Shown: in pieces, positions 36,797 through 46,783 of the stretch
Numbering within the stretch: position 1 is the first letter of the stretch
Layout of the letters: each line of letters opens with the position of its first letter
Origin: Xiphydria camelus
Taxonomy: Eukaryota > Arthropoda > Insecta > Hymenoptera > Xiphydriidae
Reading direction: 5' to 3'
DNA: 64,000 nucleotides
NCBI GenBank assembly: GCA_963678675.1
Contig: OY783195.1
Location: 22,716,387-22,780,386 of the forward strand
The notes under the pieces: model-generated
The model's database searches: none
Seen by the model: the letters and a program-made list of their open reading frames with translations, nothing else
What the model was told of the DNA's origin: nothing
Position numbers and translations under genes: made by a program

Positions 36797-37056
36797 TGAC
36801 AATTTGTGACATTGTAAAATTGATATATCGCACGTTTGCTGCAATAGTGTCATAACTCAAAATTGGAATTTTCCCAAGCGAAGACTTTAAATTTAATTAT
36901 GAAAATTCCATGATAATTATCATAATTTGACAGCAAATGGTCAACGCTCGTATAATATAATAATTCAACTTTTAAAGTCGTCTCTTGAGAAAATCCCAAT
37001 TTTGAGTTATGACACTATTGCAGCAAACGTGCGATATGTACATGTCAAATTGTCAA
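36797..37056. mobile_element. Hairpin MITE, ~95-bp arms
   Basis: Both arms contain atatcgcacgtttgctgcaa and tagtgtcataactcaaaatt (or complements) with very few mismatches. The loop holds aattatgaaaattccatgat. Non-coding. Confidence 0.85.
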
Positions 37057-38224
37057 TCCTAATCCATGCCGCGTTGTTTAGAACAACCTCTATAAACCAT
37101 AAAGTGTCATCGATAATTATATAATATTTATATTCTGAGAAATAAGAGAAGAATTCCAAGAGCGCCAAGAAATTTTAAATGATATTTTCTCGTTAAACCA
37201 ACTCGTTCCTCGCCCTGTCTAGGACTCTCGCTGAATTTCGCCCTAGAGTGATACAATCCAGGAACTCGCAAAGTCGCATATAGATACTTAGTTACCGACC
37301 CCCACAGCGAAGGCGTTAATATACTCGACGTACGAGTGCAAGGAACAGAACTGCTAGACAAGAAGGTAGTGGCATAATTAGTGCGTTAATTACTCTCGGA
37401 GTGGGGATCCATTTATGTTCGAGCCACTGGAGATATCCTCGTTAGTCGGTGAGTTGGAATTGGCCATCTGTGAGACTAATTTGATTTTGCAAGTTTCATC
37501 GTTGGATTAGTCAGATCGTCCGAGTGCGTTCAAACAAACACGCGAGCCGAGTTTCAAGCGTGTGACGGTACACTCAATTCGAGGGCTGGTGCTGCAGGGT
37601 GAACGGATGGAATTGTCTCGTTATCGCGTCAGCCCTTATTTTGCTTTTAAATTAATCGCATGGTCGCAACTCCTGCTGAAAGCATAATTTTCGCATTGTT
37701 TCACGGTACACTGTGTGTCAGATTTTTAATTTCTTTTTATTTGGAATACTTGTGATGATTTTAAATTTGGATTTAATCGTTTGCTTTATTATTTCGACTT
37801 ATGTCAGCGGTAATAAACGGGAATTCGCTCCATTATTTTGGAAATAAATATTCCTGCAACACAATCCTGTGGGATAAATACGAATATACGGATTATTGCG
37901 ACGATCCATCAAAACTCAGTCAAATATTTGCGTCAAACGAAAGACTTTGATCCGCTCTTTATCTTCATCAACGTATCGGCAGAGGACTCGCGCCAAGTAT
38001 CATCTGTGTACTTTTGGCATTACGTCGAGCGTCTATATCCGGGTAAACAAATATTTGGTTACCGCGGCTAGGAGAACCTGGTTAACTTCGGTCATCGAGA
38101 TTACGTGATGAGAACAGGGGGAAAATAAGAAATAACGCTCCAAATCGCTGCTTTTCAAGAAAACTGCTGCGTTACCGTAGAAAAGTGCAAACTATATTGC
38201 GATGATTGACTTGAATACAGTTAA
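37057..38224. other. Spacer, nothing recognised
   Basis: Short frames only. No repeat or domain seen. Confidence 0.3.
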
Positions 38225-38556
38225 TACACGGAGAAAAAGGATCAATAATTTTTACAGTGAATTCCAGTAACAAGGCTCCTCGAGGTGAAACATTGATTTT
38301 TTTAATAGACACGCCATACTTTTTACAGTACCTAACAGTAGTATAAATCCGTAATCACTTGTCACATATTAACGGAAGATTGATAAATTTTAGTTAATGT
38401 TTATTAATATGAATTGATAATTCATGAACTGTAAACAATACGCTGCGGTCTATTAAAAACTTCAATGTTTCACCTCAAGGAGCCCTGTTATTGAAATACG
38501 TTTAAAATTTCGTGGAGTTTTCCATACTTTTTTACTTATCATTTTTTTTCTGTGTA
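38225..38556. mobile_element. ACACAGAAAAAAA-type hairpin element
   Basis: The ends tacacggagaaaaagg on the left and tacacagaaaaaaaatg (inverted) on the right, with gaggtgaaacattga on both arms. The left arm has lost about 25 bp relative to the right. The termini resemble the inner element at 15865-16108. Confidence 0.75.
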
Positions 38557-39417
38557 GAATCACCAATACGTTTTAATGTAGTATAAAAATTATTTCATGA
38601 GAATCTAAAATATACTCTCCAATTTTGAAGCCGTCTAAACAATAAAAACTACCTCAGAGAATAATCGATTTTTCAATTATTTTTTATCCTAAATTCACAG
38701 ACGGAACGAGAAACGTAAAATATTCCAATCATAAAAAAGGCATGACGTGGAATCTCGAAATTTCGAAGTTCGAGATTCGATTTGAAACCATAACTGCATT
38801 CGCGTGGTACCATGATTTCTATTTGGTTTAAATTAAACCTCACACTCACATGTTTGTAGGGGACGGCGGTCGGTCAACGAACTTATCTCGCGACGCTTGG
38901 CGTCGCTCGAATTCGACAAAACGCCGGCCAAACGGGTAGACGGGACTCTGCTCGATTGCCGCGCGTATCCATCTGTACAGATGACCCGTAACGTAACACC
39001 GAACATGTTACGGCTCGTTGCAAGATGACACGGTTCGCTCCGGAAGTTTTGGCCATGTCAACCATCTCGTAACGTAACCGAACGAGGTTACGCCACAACG
39101 CCACGACTTCCACCCTCGGTTTGAGTCTGACTACAGCAATGGGCGTAGCTCTGCAATTACAGCTAGCAGCAACTTCATATAGTTATTCACCACCAGATTT
39201 TTTTTTGATTTTCTTACTTTCCAGTACGCGAGGAAACTTCTCTAGAAAAATTAATTTCTTAATACATTTTTTTTTCATAAATTTTTCAGATATTTTAATA
39301 CTTATTCTCTCTCTGCTATTCGCAGCGGAGACAAATCCAAGAATCAAAGGTCATAAACATCTGTCCAGCCGTCCTTTAGTTATAAATAGTGTAACTAACC
39401 CGACTTTGTTTTGTATA

Positions 39418-39989
39418 CAGGGTGTTCGGAAAAAACACCGACACAGAAATAGGGGTGATAGGTTACGTCATTACAAGTATTTTGATATAAGGGACCTATA
39501 CCCGCAAGCGCCCCCTTCTGGAGATATCAACTTTTCAAGTTTATAACGACCGAGGTTGATCAAAGTAGAATAATAAGAAACGTATCAAGATGGTAACGAA
39601 TATTTAATTTTACGAGATACAAAAACAATGTACTACAGCAAATGCTCAAAATGACGGCCACCCATGTCCATGCAACATCGGAAACGATTCTGGATAGATG
39701 TGCCACTGCGCAAACTGCTTGCGGAAAGGATAACCGCTTGGCTCAAGTCCTTGTACTTTTCGAAGATGATGCAGATACAAGGAGTTTTCATTTGTTTTTC
39801 AATTGTACAGGTAGACAAAAAACTCAATATTATTCTACTTTGGTCAACCTCGGTCGTTATAAACTTGAAAAGTTGATATCTCCAGAAGGGGGGGCGCGCT
39901 TGCGGGTATAGGTCCCTTATATCAAAATACTTGTAATGACGTAATCTATCACCCCTATTTCTGTGTCGGTGTTTTTTCCGAACACCTTG
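39418..39989 (-). mobile_element. Mariner-like element with ~160-bp inverted repeats and a transposase C-terminus
   Basis: Starts CAGGGTGTTCGGAAAAAACACC after TA and ends ggtgttttttccgaacaccttg before TA. The arms 39418-39576 and 39827-39989 are nearly identical inverted copies. The loop keeps the extreme C-terminus of a transposase on the minus strand (39633-39827 frame). The long arms probably arose when one end was duplicated in inverted orientation after internal deletion. Confidence 0.9.
39633..39827 (-). pseudogene. C-terminal remnant of a mariner-type transposase
   Basis: The frame ends NRFRCCMDMGGRHFEHLL and stop. The GGHFEHLL-type ending is the usual C-terminus of mariner-like transposases of elements with CAGGGTGTTCGG ends. 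Only this tail is left. The upstream part of the frame (from about residue 1 to 45) does not look like the family. Confidence 0.65.
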
Positions 39990-40335
39990 TATATAGATTA
40001 TTATTATTTACTTATCTCTATCATCTTCCTCATCAATATTATTTTCAATTGTATCATTCGTCCCATTATCGTCGAAATATGTGGGCATTGCGATTAGGCG
40101 GGCACCCTACGCATGTAACAGGCAACGATACACGAAACCTATGCACTCTCGTCCCAACTAGTCGCCGCGCGTAACGTAGCAGTCCTTTGATGCGACGGCT
40201 AAAAACCGACAAGTGGTGGTTCGGCTTGTAACGGTTACGCGTGTCAAATTGGTTACGGATAACATGCAACAGAATTCCGTCTCCACTAGCCGTAACGGAA
40301 CAGGTTCGGTGTTACGTTACGGGCCATCTGTTACA

Positions 40336-40625
40336 AATGGATGCGGGCCTTTAGGGTGGTGTCAGACACGGCTACTTTTGCTGCGCAGCAGATTACACCG
40401 CACCGATCGACGATCGATAGCATACTGCATCTCATTGGCGGCCGACGCGTGGTGGGGGGACGCGATTGGTGGGGGGACACCCCGGTAGGCGACTGGTTGG
40501 CCGATGCGTCAGTGGGCAATTGGTGGGGGGTTTCGGGTCGGTCGGTCGGTCGTCGATCCGAAAAACTATTTTATAGAATAGAGAGAAGAGATATATTAAA
40601 GTTTCAAACAATTTGCCCAAGAATT
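40336..40625. other. GC-rich spacer with ggtggggg repeats
   Basis: Contains several ggtgggggg motifs (40449-40530) and a ggtcggtcggtcggtcg run. No gene. Confidence 0.35.
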
Positions 40626-40710
40626 GGTGGCTCAATTGGTTAGAGTGCGAAAGCATTCCCAGTTTCAAAACAGCCTGCCCAAAAAAGCGCAGGTTCGAGC
40701 CTCGGTAGGG
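40626..40710 (+). repeat. tRNA-like segment (A-box and B-box), possible SINE head
   Basis: tggctcaattggttagagtgc resembles a tRNA D-arm/A-box, and ggttcgagcc (40692-40701) is a good B-box. The acceptor and T-stem positions do not pair, and the length between the boxes is too great for a normal intronless tRNA, so I read it as a tRNA-derived SINE or decayed tRNA and not a functional gene. Confidence 0.4.
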
Positions 40711-40902
40711 TGTGAAAATAGGCTACAATTAAAAAATATCTTTTTATTTTAATAACAGTATTTAACAGCTCATTGATAAGTAGAAGTATTTATTTCGGTT
40801 TTTTATTTGCTTATTGTATAACGCAACTGTTCGAAATAATTTTCCGGCATCCGATCATGTATATCCGGTAAGATCCTTATGACGCATTTGTATTCTATGT
40901 AC

Positions 40903-42841
40903 AATTGAGGCTCCCGATGCAAGAACCTGTCGAGCGGTCGAAAACGCTTAAAAGTATTGTCCACTTCGGAAAAGTGGCTGATGGAAAAAAAGTTGAGAAA
41001 TATAAAAATATAAAAATACGTACTTATAGAGGGCACAAATACGCATATTTTAGTGTAATTTTACTTTTCTAACTTTTGTGGTTTTTAAGAAAAAAATTAA
41101 AAACTATTGAATTTCGATCACTCAAAATCGACGATTTTCAGTCTACTTTTAAAACATACATCGCCATATCTCGAAAAATTATGTACGAAACGTCACAATT
41201 TTTTTTTCTCGAACTTATTACACCAAAGCGATGCCAAAAAATTAACAAGCACCGCGAGAAAGATTCATTGTTTATAAATAATCACTGTATAATTATTTAA
41301 CGAAAAAGTCGAAGTTTCAAAATTTTCGACCTGTGGGAAACATTTTTCTATTTATTCTTGCGACAAAGTGTAAGCGAGAAAGTTGTAGATAGATGTTTTA
41401 TGAAGTTTTCTACGAAAAATAGGGAAGATTTAGTGACATTTCACGGGTTTTACGATAGTTCATGTATAAAACGCGCGATCCGCGTTCGCTCGATTCTCGC
41501 GCTCTGCGCTGCAACAGCGCTGGAATTCAATACCGTCTTGCCGGCAAAGCAAGACGACACATGTATTTTACATCGCCAAAAATAAATCATTTCAAATTTT
41601 GATTTGAATAATCTAGGTGCGCTTGCGTAAATATTGTATTTAGACATAATATTAAATCTTTTTGATAATATGAACGATACATATTGTACAAAATGTCGAT
41701 ATAACATAATATTCGTACTATTGAATTTTCGAAATAATTTGGCAATATGTTTATGGGTTTTGTAGTATTACAAGATGAAATCAGGCGTTGTTGATAAATT
41801 TTTATCTTATCATTTATTTCGTGAAAACTGAATAATGTTATTACTTAAAATACTGTATAACGTAAAAACAGATTAGGAAAATTACGTTGTTTTACAGAAG
41901 AAAAAAACCAACGAACGTATCCGACTGAACGTCGAAAGGAGAATGAAAAGTTTTTCCCTTTAATATTATGAAATAATTGCTTTTCACGTCTCAATAAGTC
42001 GAGACTAGCCGATAAACGCACGCCGCGCAGTTAGAAAAATGTGCAACGTTTTCTTTGTCTTCGCACGCCCCCACGGCTGTAGAAGCGAGACACGATTTGA
42101 CAAACAAATTGACGTCAAGACCTAAATTATTCAAATCAAAATTTGAAATGATTTATTTTTGGCGATGTAAAATACATGTGTCGTCTTGCTTTGCCGGCAA
42201 GACGGTATTGAATTCCAGCGCTGTTGCAACAGCAGCGCAGAGCGCGAGAATCGAGCGAACGCGGATCGCACGCTTTATACATGAACTATCGTAAAACCCG
42301 TGAAATGTCACTAAATCTTCCCTATTTTTCGTAGAAAACTTCATAAAACATCTATCTACAACTTTCTCGCTTACACTTTGTCGTAAGAATAAATAGAAAA
42401 ATGTTTCCCACAGGTCGAAAATTTTGAAACTTCGACTTTTTCGTTAAATAATTATACAGTGATTATTTATAAACAATGAATCTTTCTCGTGGTGCTTGTT
42501 AATTTTTTGGCATCGCTTGGGTGTAATAAGTTCGAGAAAAAAAAATTGTGACGTTTCGTACATAATTTTTCGAGATATGGCGATGTATGTTTTAAAAGTA
42601 GACTGAAAATCGTCGATTTTGAGTGATCGAAATTCAATAGTTTTTAATTTTTTTCTTAAAAACCACAAAAGTTAGAAAAGTAAAATTACACTAAAATATG
42701 CGTATTTGTGCCCTCTATAAGTACGTATTTTTATATTTTTATATTTCTCAACTTTTTTTCCATCAGCCACTTTTCCGAAGTGGACAATACTTTTAAGCGT
42801 TTTCGACCGCTCGACCGGTTCTTGCATCGGGAGCCTCAATT
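40903..42841. repeat. Near-perfect palindrome, arms ~720 bp
   Basis: The left arm 40903-41618 and right arm 42120-42841 are inverted copies differing at only about ten places by eye (for example accTgtcg/accGgtcg, an extra six bases in the ctgctgttgcaacagc segment, caccGcgag/caccAcgag). The 501-bp spacer (41619-42119) is unique. The same frames appear once on each strand (for example 41076-41300 plus and 42444-42668 minus), which is a consequence of the duplication. The borders are abrupt: aattgaggctcccg on both outer ends. It could be a large fold-back transposon, a recent inverted duplication, or an assembly artefact. Confidence 0.9.
41619..42119. other. Spacer of the palindrome
   Basis: AT-rich, unique within the window. 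No gene recognised. Confidence 0.5.
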
Positions 42842-43027
42842 AGAGCCCGATATCTTTTGCATCGTGGCAACAAGGCCCGATCCAGTCACGTTGACATAGC
42901 CGCAATTAACGGTCGTGCTTTTAAATCCGTTTGTGCTGTTATTTGTCATTGTTTTTGTTAGTTACAAGCGATCATTGTTTTTGACTACGCTAAAAAGTTT
43001 TCTGAGGTTATTTTGTTCGTCAATTAA
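42842..43027. other. Left flank of the Harbinger insertion, possibly pogo element 5' region
   Basis: Non-coding. Sequence after the Harbinger element (43936 on) may be its continuation, because the insertion carries a clean three-base duplication. Assignment to the pogo-like element is inference. Confidence 0.3.
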
Positions 43028-43932
43028 GGGCCGATTCCACCAACTCTGATTAAATGCTTGATTACCTAATCACGATTATATTTAATCGGCGTTCTAATCA
43101 TGATTAACTGCACAATTCGTTCCACCATGAATTTTTAACCCCCGATTATCTAATCATATACCCTCTTCGCAATAAGTTTTGGTTTTGTTGTAACGGTGAT
43201 TCTGATTGGTTCATCAACGGAACTTGTAATGGAGTAGGAGGAAAACCTGACGTGATCAACTGACGCGCTGCAAGCCGAGCTCAGTGAGCTGCCGAAATCT
43301 CCAACAGAATTTAAAATGGAACCAATTGTATAATACCGGAGAACAAGCAGGAGTTGTACTCTGGGTGCAATAGCGTGGTTTCTGAAATCTGCACTCCCTT
43401 TATTTAGTAAAGATACAGAAAATTCTACGCGATTTTTAACGTAATATGATAATGTTGCGATATTTTAAAATAGATTATATATTATTTAAGAAGTAATTTA
43501 TCTTTCTGTAGCGTGTTGCAAATTATGTACAATTTCCAGAAGCAAAGCTTCAACACTGTCTTTCGATAACCGAAAACGCGTAATGAAATCCAAATCATCC
43601 AAAGTTTGGAAATAATTAATTCGTTCCTTAATTAAATGTGGCCTTCTATCAATTTCGATACCATTTTCATCATCAGAGATGATGATAAAATATCGTTGTA
43701 AAATAAATTAATGTCCGATATAGTATTGCACAGCAGTGAAACTTCAACTTTGAGGTTATGTTGATCCACGTTAATCACTGGTTAGGTTCCTAATCGGCCA
43801 AAAATGGCTGATTAAGTTCAACGGTGATTATCTCACTTTAATCATAGTTTAAAAATTGGTGGAACGCAAGAGCATGATTAAATTAAGCTAATTGGGAATT
43901 AACAATTTAATCAGAGTTGGTGGTTTCGGCCC
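43028..43932 (-). mobile_element. PIF/Harbinger element, 905 bp, TAA target duplication
   Basis: Terminal inverted repeats GGGCCGATTCCACCAACTCT and GGGCCGAAACCACCAACTCT, each continuing gattaaat, and TAA on both outer sides (43025-43027, 43933-43935). The GGGCCG...CACCAACTC termini, the 3-bp TAA/TTA duplication and the transposase fragment inside all agree on PIF/Harbinger. Subterminal ttaatca/tgattaa motifs are numerous at both ends. Confidence 0.93.
43498..43690 (-). pseudogene. Harbinger transposase N-terminal fragment
   Basis: The minus strand encodes, in one open frame, RRPHLIKERINYF, DDLDFITRFRLSK and SVEALLLEIVHNL, ending HATER and a stop at 43498-43500. This is the N-terminal region of PIF/Harbinger nuclease-type transposases (RP.WIRDR..PF...DD.EF..R+RLSK..V..LL). 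The catalytic DDE region that should follow is deleted, and no start codon is visible upstream, so the element is non-autonomous. Confidence 0.85.
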
Positions 43933-44084
43933 TAAATCACTTTAAGGTAAATTTTAGCCTATAATGTAGTGTAAAGTACTGGTAAGACGGGTTTTCTGGT
44001 GGACACCTAACCTCAAAACAGGCGTGTATATAGTTTCGTTTAGTACATATTGTCCGGTCCATCTCTCCTACGCTTTTAGGACAG

Positions 44085-44228
44085 ATGGACCAGCATTTGC
44101 GAGGAGAGATGGACGAAGGCTTTAGGTATGATTTCAGAAAAATGCCCAACAAGTACAGGCAAAAACTGAACACACCTCCAAGGACTACATGGTCTGCGGA
44201 TGATTTATACCTGGCAATAACATTTTAA
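44085..44228 (+). CDS. Truncated pogo-like transposase N-terminus (psq-type helix-turn-helix start)
   Basis: An open frame of 47 codons. From the internal Met at 44142 it reads MPNKYRQKL, then a short loop and TTWSADDLYLAI, the usual beginning of pogo-like transposases and psq-domain proteins (MPR.Y.RK......WSEEDL..AI), which bind DNA through a helix-turn-helix. The 19 codons before it are translated from the ccatctctcc repeats and are probably not part of the original protein. After LAITF comes a stop at 44226-44228; the rest of the helix-turn-helix, the CENP-B-type domain and the DDE domain are missing. Either an internal deletion removed them or the frame ended at a lost splice site. It is separated by 14 bases from the next frame, which codes for the other end of the same kind of protein. 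Confidence 0.6.
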   Translation: MDQHLRGEMDEGFRYDFRKMPNKYRQKLNTPPRTTWSADDLYLAITF

Positions 44229-44242
44229 CATTTTTTAGTGAT

Positions 44243-44407
44243 ATGGAAAATGAATGCGTTGGGTGCAACGAAGATTATCGACAAACCAAGAGAAAGTATG
44301 ACTGGCTTAAGTGCGATTTGTGTTTGAAACAGCTGCACGACGGCTGTACATCTTTTAAAAACATTTGTCAAACGTGCGGCATTAAAGCAATCAAGAAAAA
44401 GCGTTAA
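44243..44407 (+). CDS. Small Cys-rich (PHD-like) zinc-finger ORF, pogo transposase C-terminus
   Basis: An open frame of 54 aa starting MENECVGCNEDY. Cysteines and histidine are arranged C-x2-C (5, 8), then WLKCDLC with C24 and C27, then LHDGC (H32, C35), and ICQTC (C42, C45). This C2..C2..H-C..C2 spacing is a PHD/RING-like zinc finger. Many insect pogo-like transposases end in such a finger (C..C......W..C..C..W.H..C), and the upstream frame holds the matching N-terminus, so I read this as the retained 3' exon of an internally deleted copy. It has its own ATG, a basic tail (KKKR) and a stop; whether it is expressed as a free mini-protein is unknown. Confidence 0.6.
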   Translation: MENECVGCNEDYRQTKRKYDWLKCDLCLKQLHDGCTSFKNICQTCGIKAIKKKR

Positions 44408-44665
44408 AAGTTAATAGTCCATCTATCCTACCCCTAATGGTCCAACTCTCCTACACTAAGTAGGACATACGGACCAATTTAGTATTTTACTTTTTTCTTT
44501 TTTGTGTCATTAGGATAAGTGTTTTGTGTTTTTCAACTATACCAAACCAAAAGTACGCTAAAGTTATTGTCTGTTTTCAGTATTATTTGATATTTTTTAA
44601 TTTTTCGTTAATAAGGAAATATTTTAAATTCTATAAAACGTGTGCCATCTCTCCTCGCTTTACCC

Positions 44666-45789
44666 TATTCATAAAAAATGATTTGCAGGCATTAATTTCT
44701 TTGCCACCATTCTTTAAATGGTATTTCCAGAAAAACTTTCTTTTTAGCCGTTTGATGCGGTTTTAATGCGTTTTATATTTTTTTCGTGTACAGATTCTAT
44801 CAGAAATGAATCCTGAGGCTGTTTATCACCATTTTCCCAGATTAACTTGAAAATTTGTCTTCGTATTTCGCGGAAAAATTGTTCGACTTTTTATCACAGC
44901 ACTTTCTTTTACTATCGTAAAAAGGTTCTCTTTTTAATATTCCTATTGCTTCAAGGAACATAACCTTTTCAGCTATGACGTTTCACTTTTTTTTTATTTC
45001 TTCCCCACTTCTGCTCAAGAATTTTTCAAATCAAGCCTTTGTTCCTTTCAGGTAACGAAGAACTTGTTGTCGTCGTCGACTTTTTTATTTCTTATTTTAT
45101 CACTAAAAATGACACAAAATCGCAAGGACAGTGAGTGATTAACTCAATGTTGTACTACTTCCTTCTCTCTATGGAGAAGTTGAGTCACTAGACTCGTCGG
45201 CTAGTCAGCCTGGCGTCAGTACTCGTACAGGTAGTATCGCGCGAGGAACGTGCGTTATTATAAAATAATTTCTAACTTGATATATTACGCACGTATCGCT
45301 ATGAAATTGACATAGTATTGGCATAGTATATAGTATAAGGATCTTAAATTATGAATATGTACAAATATGAAAAAACTGCTTAAAGTGCTTTAAGTCGTTA
45401 GTCCAGCTTGCGGCTCAATTATAACAGTTTCTGAAATAAGATGTTTCTTTTTTCATGTTACAGGTAAGTTACCAGATCGTCTTAATATACGTACATCACA
45501 GTGAGATGGGTACGTGACAAGCCAAGCGAGTAAGTAGGTATGCAATAACAGGACAGTTTGCAAAGAGTATTCAATATTTTCTTCTCACCGCAATAATTAT
45601 CATTCATGATCAACGCACATTTGAGAAGAAGGGTTTTTTCGCCCTTCCTAAGTAGATCAAATCGAATTCAAATGGGTAATTGAATAACGAAGAGCCTGTA
45701 GCCAGTACTCTGCTAAATGCTCAGCGGTACATATGCAGCGATAGGCACCGAGCATATAAACAGTGCTACGCATTATTATACAATATTTC
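44666..45789. other. AT-rich stretch, nothing recognised
   Basis: Short frames only. No clear repeat. Confidence 0.3.
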
Positions 45790-46440
45790 TACAGCTCTAG
45801 AGCGATCCACTTAGATATATCTCGATGGTATAACCATCAGAACCACCAGTACAAACTAATACAAATGTAAAAGTTAAATTTTTTCGAGAAATAGGACGCC
45901 AGCCGTTTTTATTTTCTAGATTCTAAGTGAACAGTTAGACTCTTTTTGGATATGTCTCGACAGTACAACCATGAGAATAACGAGTGTAATTCAATACAAG
46001 TGAGGAAATTAAAATTGTCGAACAATATGGGGTGCTAACCGTTTTTCTTATTTTTCAGTTTTTAAGTACCTAAACTATTATACTTTTTCTATATATCTCG
46101 ACGGTACAGCCTTCGGAACAACTAGTACAATATAGTACAAGTGAAAGAAATAGATTTTTTCGAAAAACGAGGTGCTAGCCGTTTTTATTATTTTTCAATT
46201 TTTTAAGTAAACTATTATACTTTTTAAATATATCGATGGTACAACCTTCGGGACAAGTAGTACAATACAGTACAAGTGAGAAAAGTACATTTTTCGAAAA
46301 ATGGGGTGCTAGTCGAAAAAACAGATTTTTCAACCAATAACCGTTAGCAATATTATCTTTACGGTACAATGCGGTACAAACGTAGTACAAGCTGGTACAA
46401 GTAACAAAATTGTCAAATTCGAACAATGGGGTGTTAACTC
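45790..46440. repeat. Degenerate satellite, ~135-bp unit, about five copies
   Basis: The landmark ggggtgctagccgttttt (and variants) recurs at about 45893, 46029, 46169, 46303 and 46428, each preceded by tctcgacggtacaacctt, gtacaatacagtacaagtgag and a tttttcgaaaaa stretch. Unit lengths are roughly 125-140 bp. The units are diverged from one another (old array). Confidence 0.85.
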
Positions 46441-46783
46441 CACGGACATTAATATTAGGGCTTTCTCTCTCATGTATATTTTGTACTTACATTTTTTCTG
46501 TAGAGAAATAGACGGTTTCGTGGATAGGGTCGATAAAATAAAGACAGCTGGTGGCGTAAAGCGTCCCCAAGTACCGTTACTTAAAATGATTTTGAGCAAT
46601 GGAATTGGTAGGAAGGTACGTGTTTTATCATGGAAAAACGATGCTGTAAAATATTAGAATCAGTTGAAGATAAAAAAAGGAAAACTATAATCATTACTAA
46701 ACAATTAGAGTGCATCAATTATATTTCTCTGTCCGACTCTCTGACGAATCGACGATTTTTGAGACTCGTGATTGGTAATTTAT
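46441..46783. other. Spacer after satellite
   Basis: An open stretch on both strands (46472-46657 plus, 46330-46599 minus) without a recognisable domain. It may belong to the same repetitive element as the satellite. Confidence 0.3.

Larger units (their letters stand above)
38961..40348. repeat. Interrupted inverted repeat around a mariner insertion
   Basis: 38961-39027 and 40262-40348 are inverted copies centred on cccgtaacgtaacaccgaac, flanked by tatccatctgtacagat-like and ttacggct-like sequence. Other gtaacgtaac and ggttacg motifs lie between. The CAGGGTGTTC element at 39418-39989 sits in the interval and was probably inserted later. Confidence 0.6.
44050..44665 (+). mobile_element. Pogo-like element remnant with subterminal GGTCCATCTCTCCTACG repeats
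   Basis: Two open frames for the two ends of a pogo-type transposase (44085-44228, 44243-44407) are surrounded by at least seven variants of gtccatctctcctacgc in both orientations (44055, 44081, 44103, 44416, 44439, 44461, 44644). Such repeats resemble transposase-binding sites. I could not find matching terminal repeats, so borders are approximate. Confidence 0.6.

Noticed and set aside
40626..40710. Functional tRNA gene
   Set aside because: A- and B-boxes are present but the acceptor and T stems do not pair.
41358..42344. Two related protein genes on opposite strands (MKFSTKNREDLVTF...)
   Set aside because: They are the same sequence on the two arms of the palindrome, with no known domain. 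The likeness reflects the inverted duplication and not two genes.
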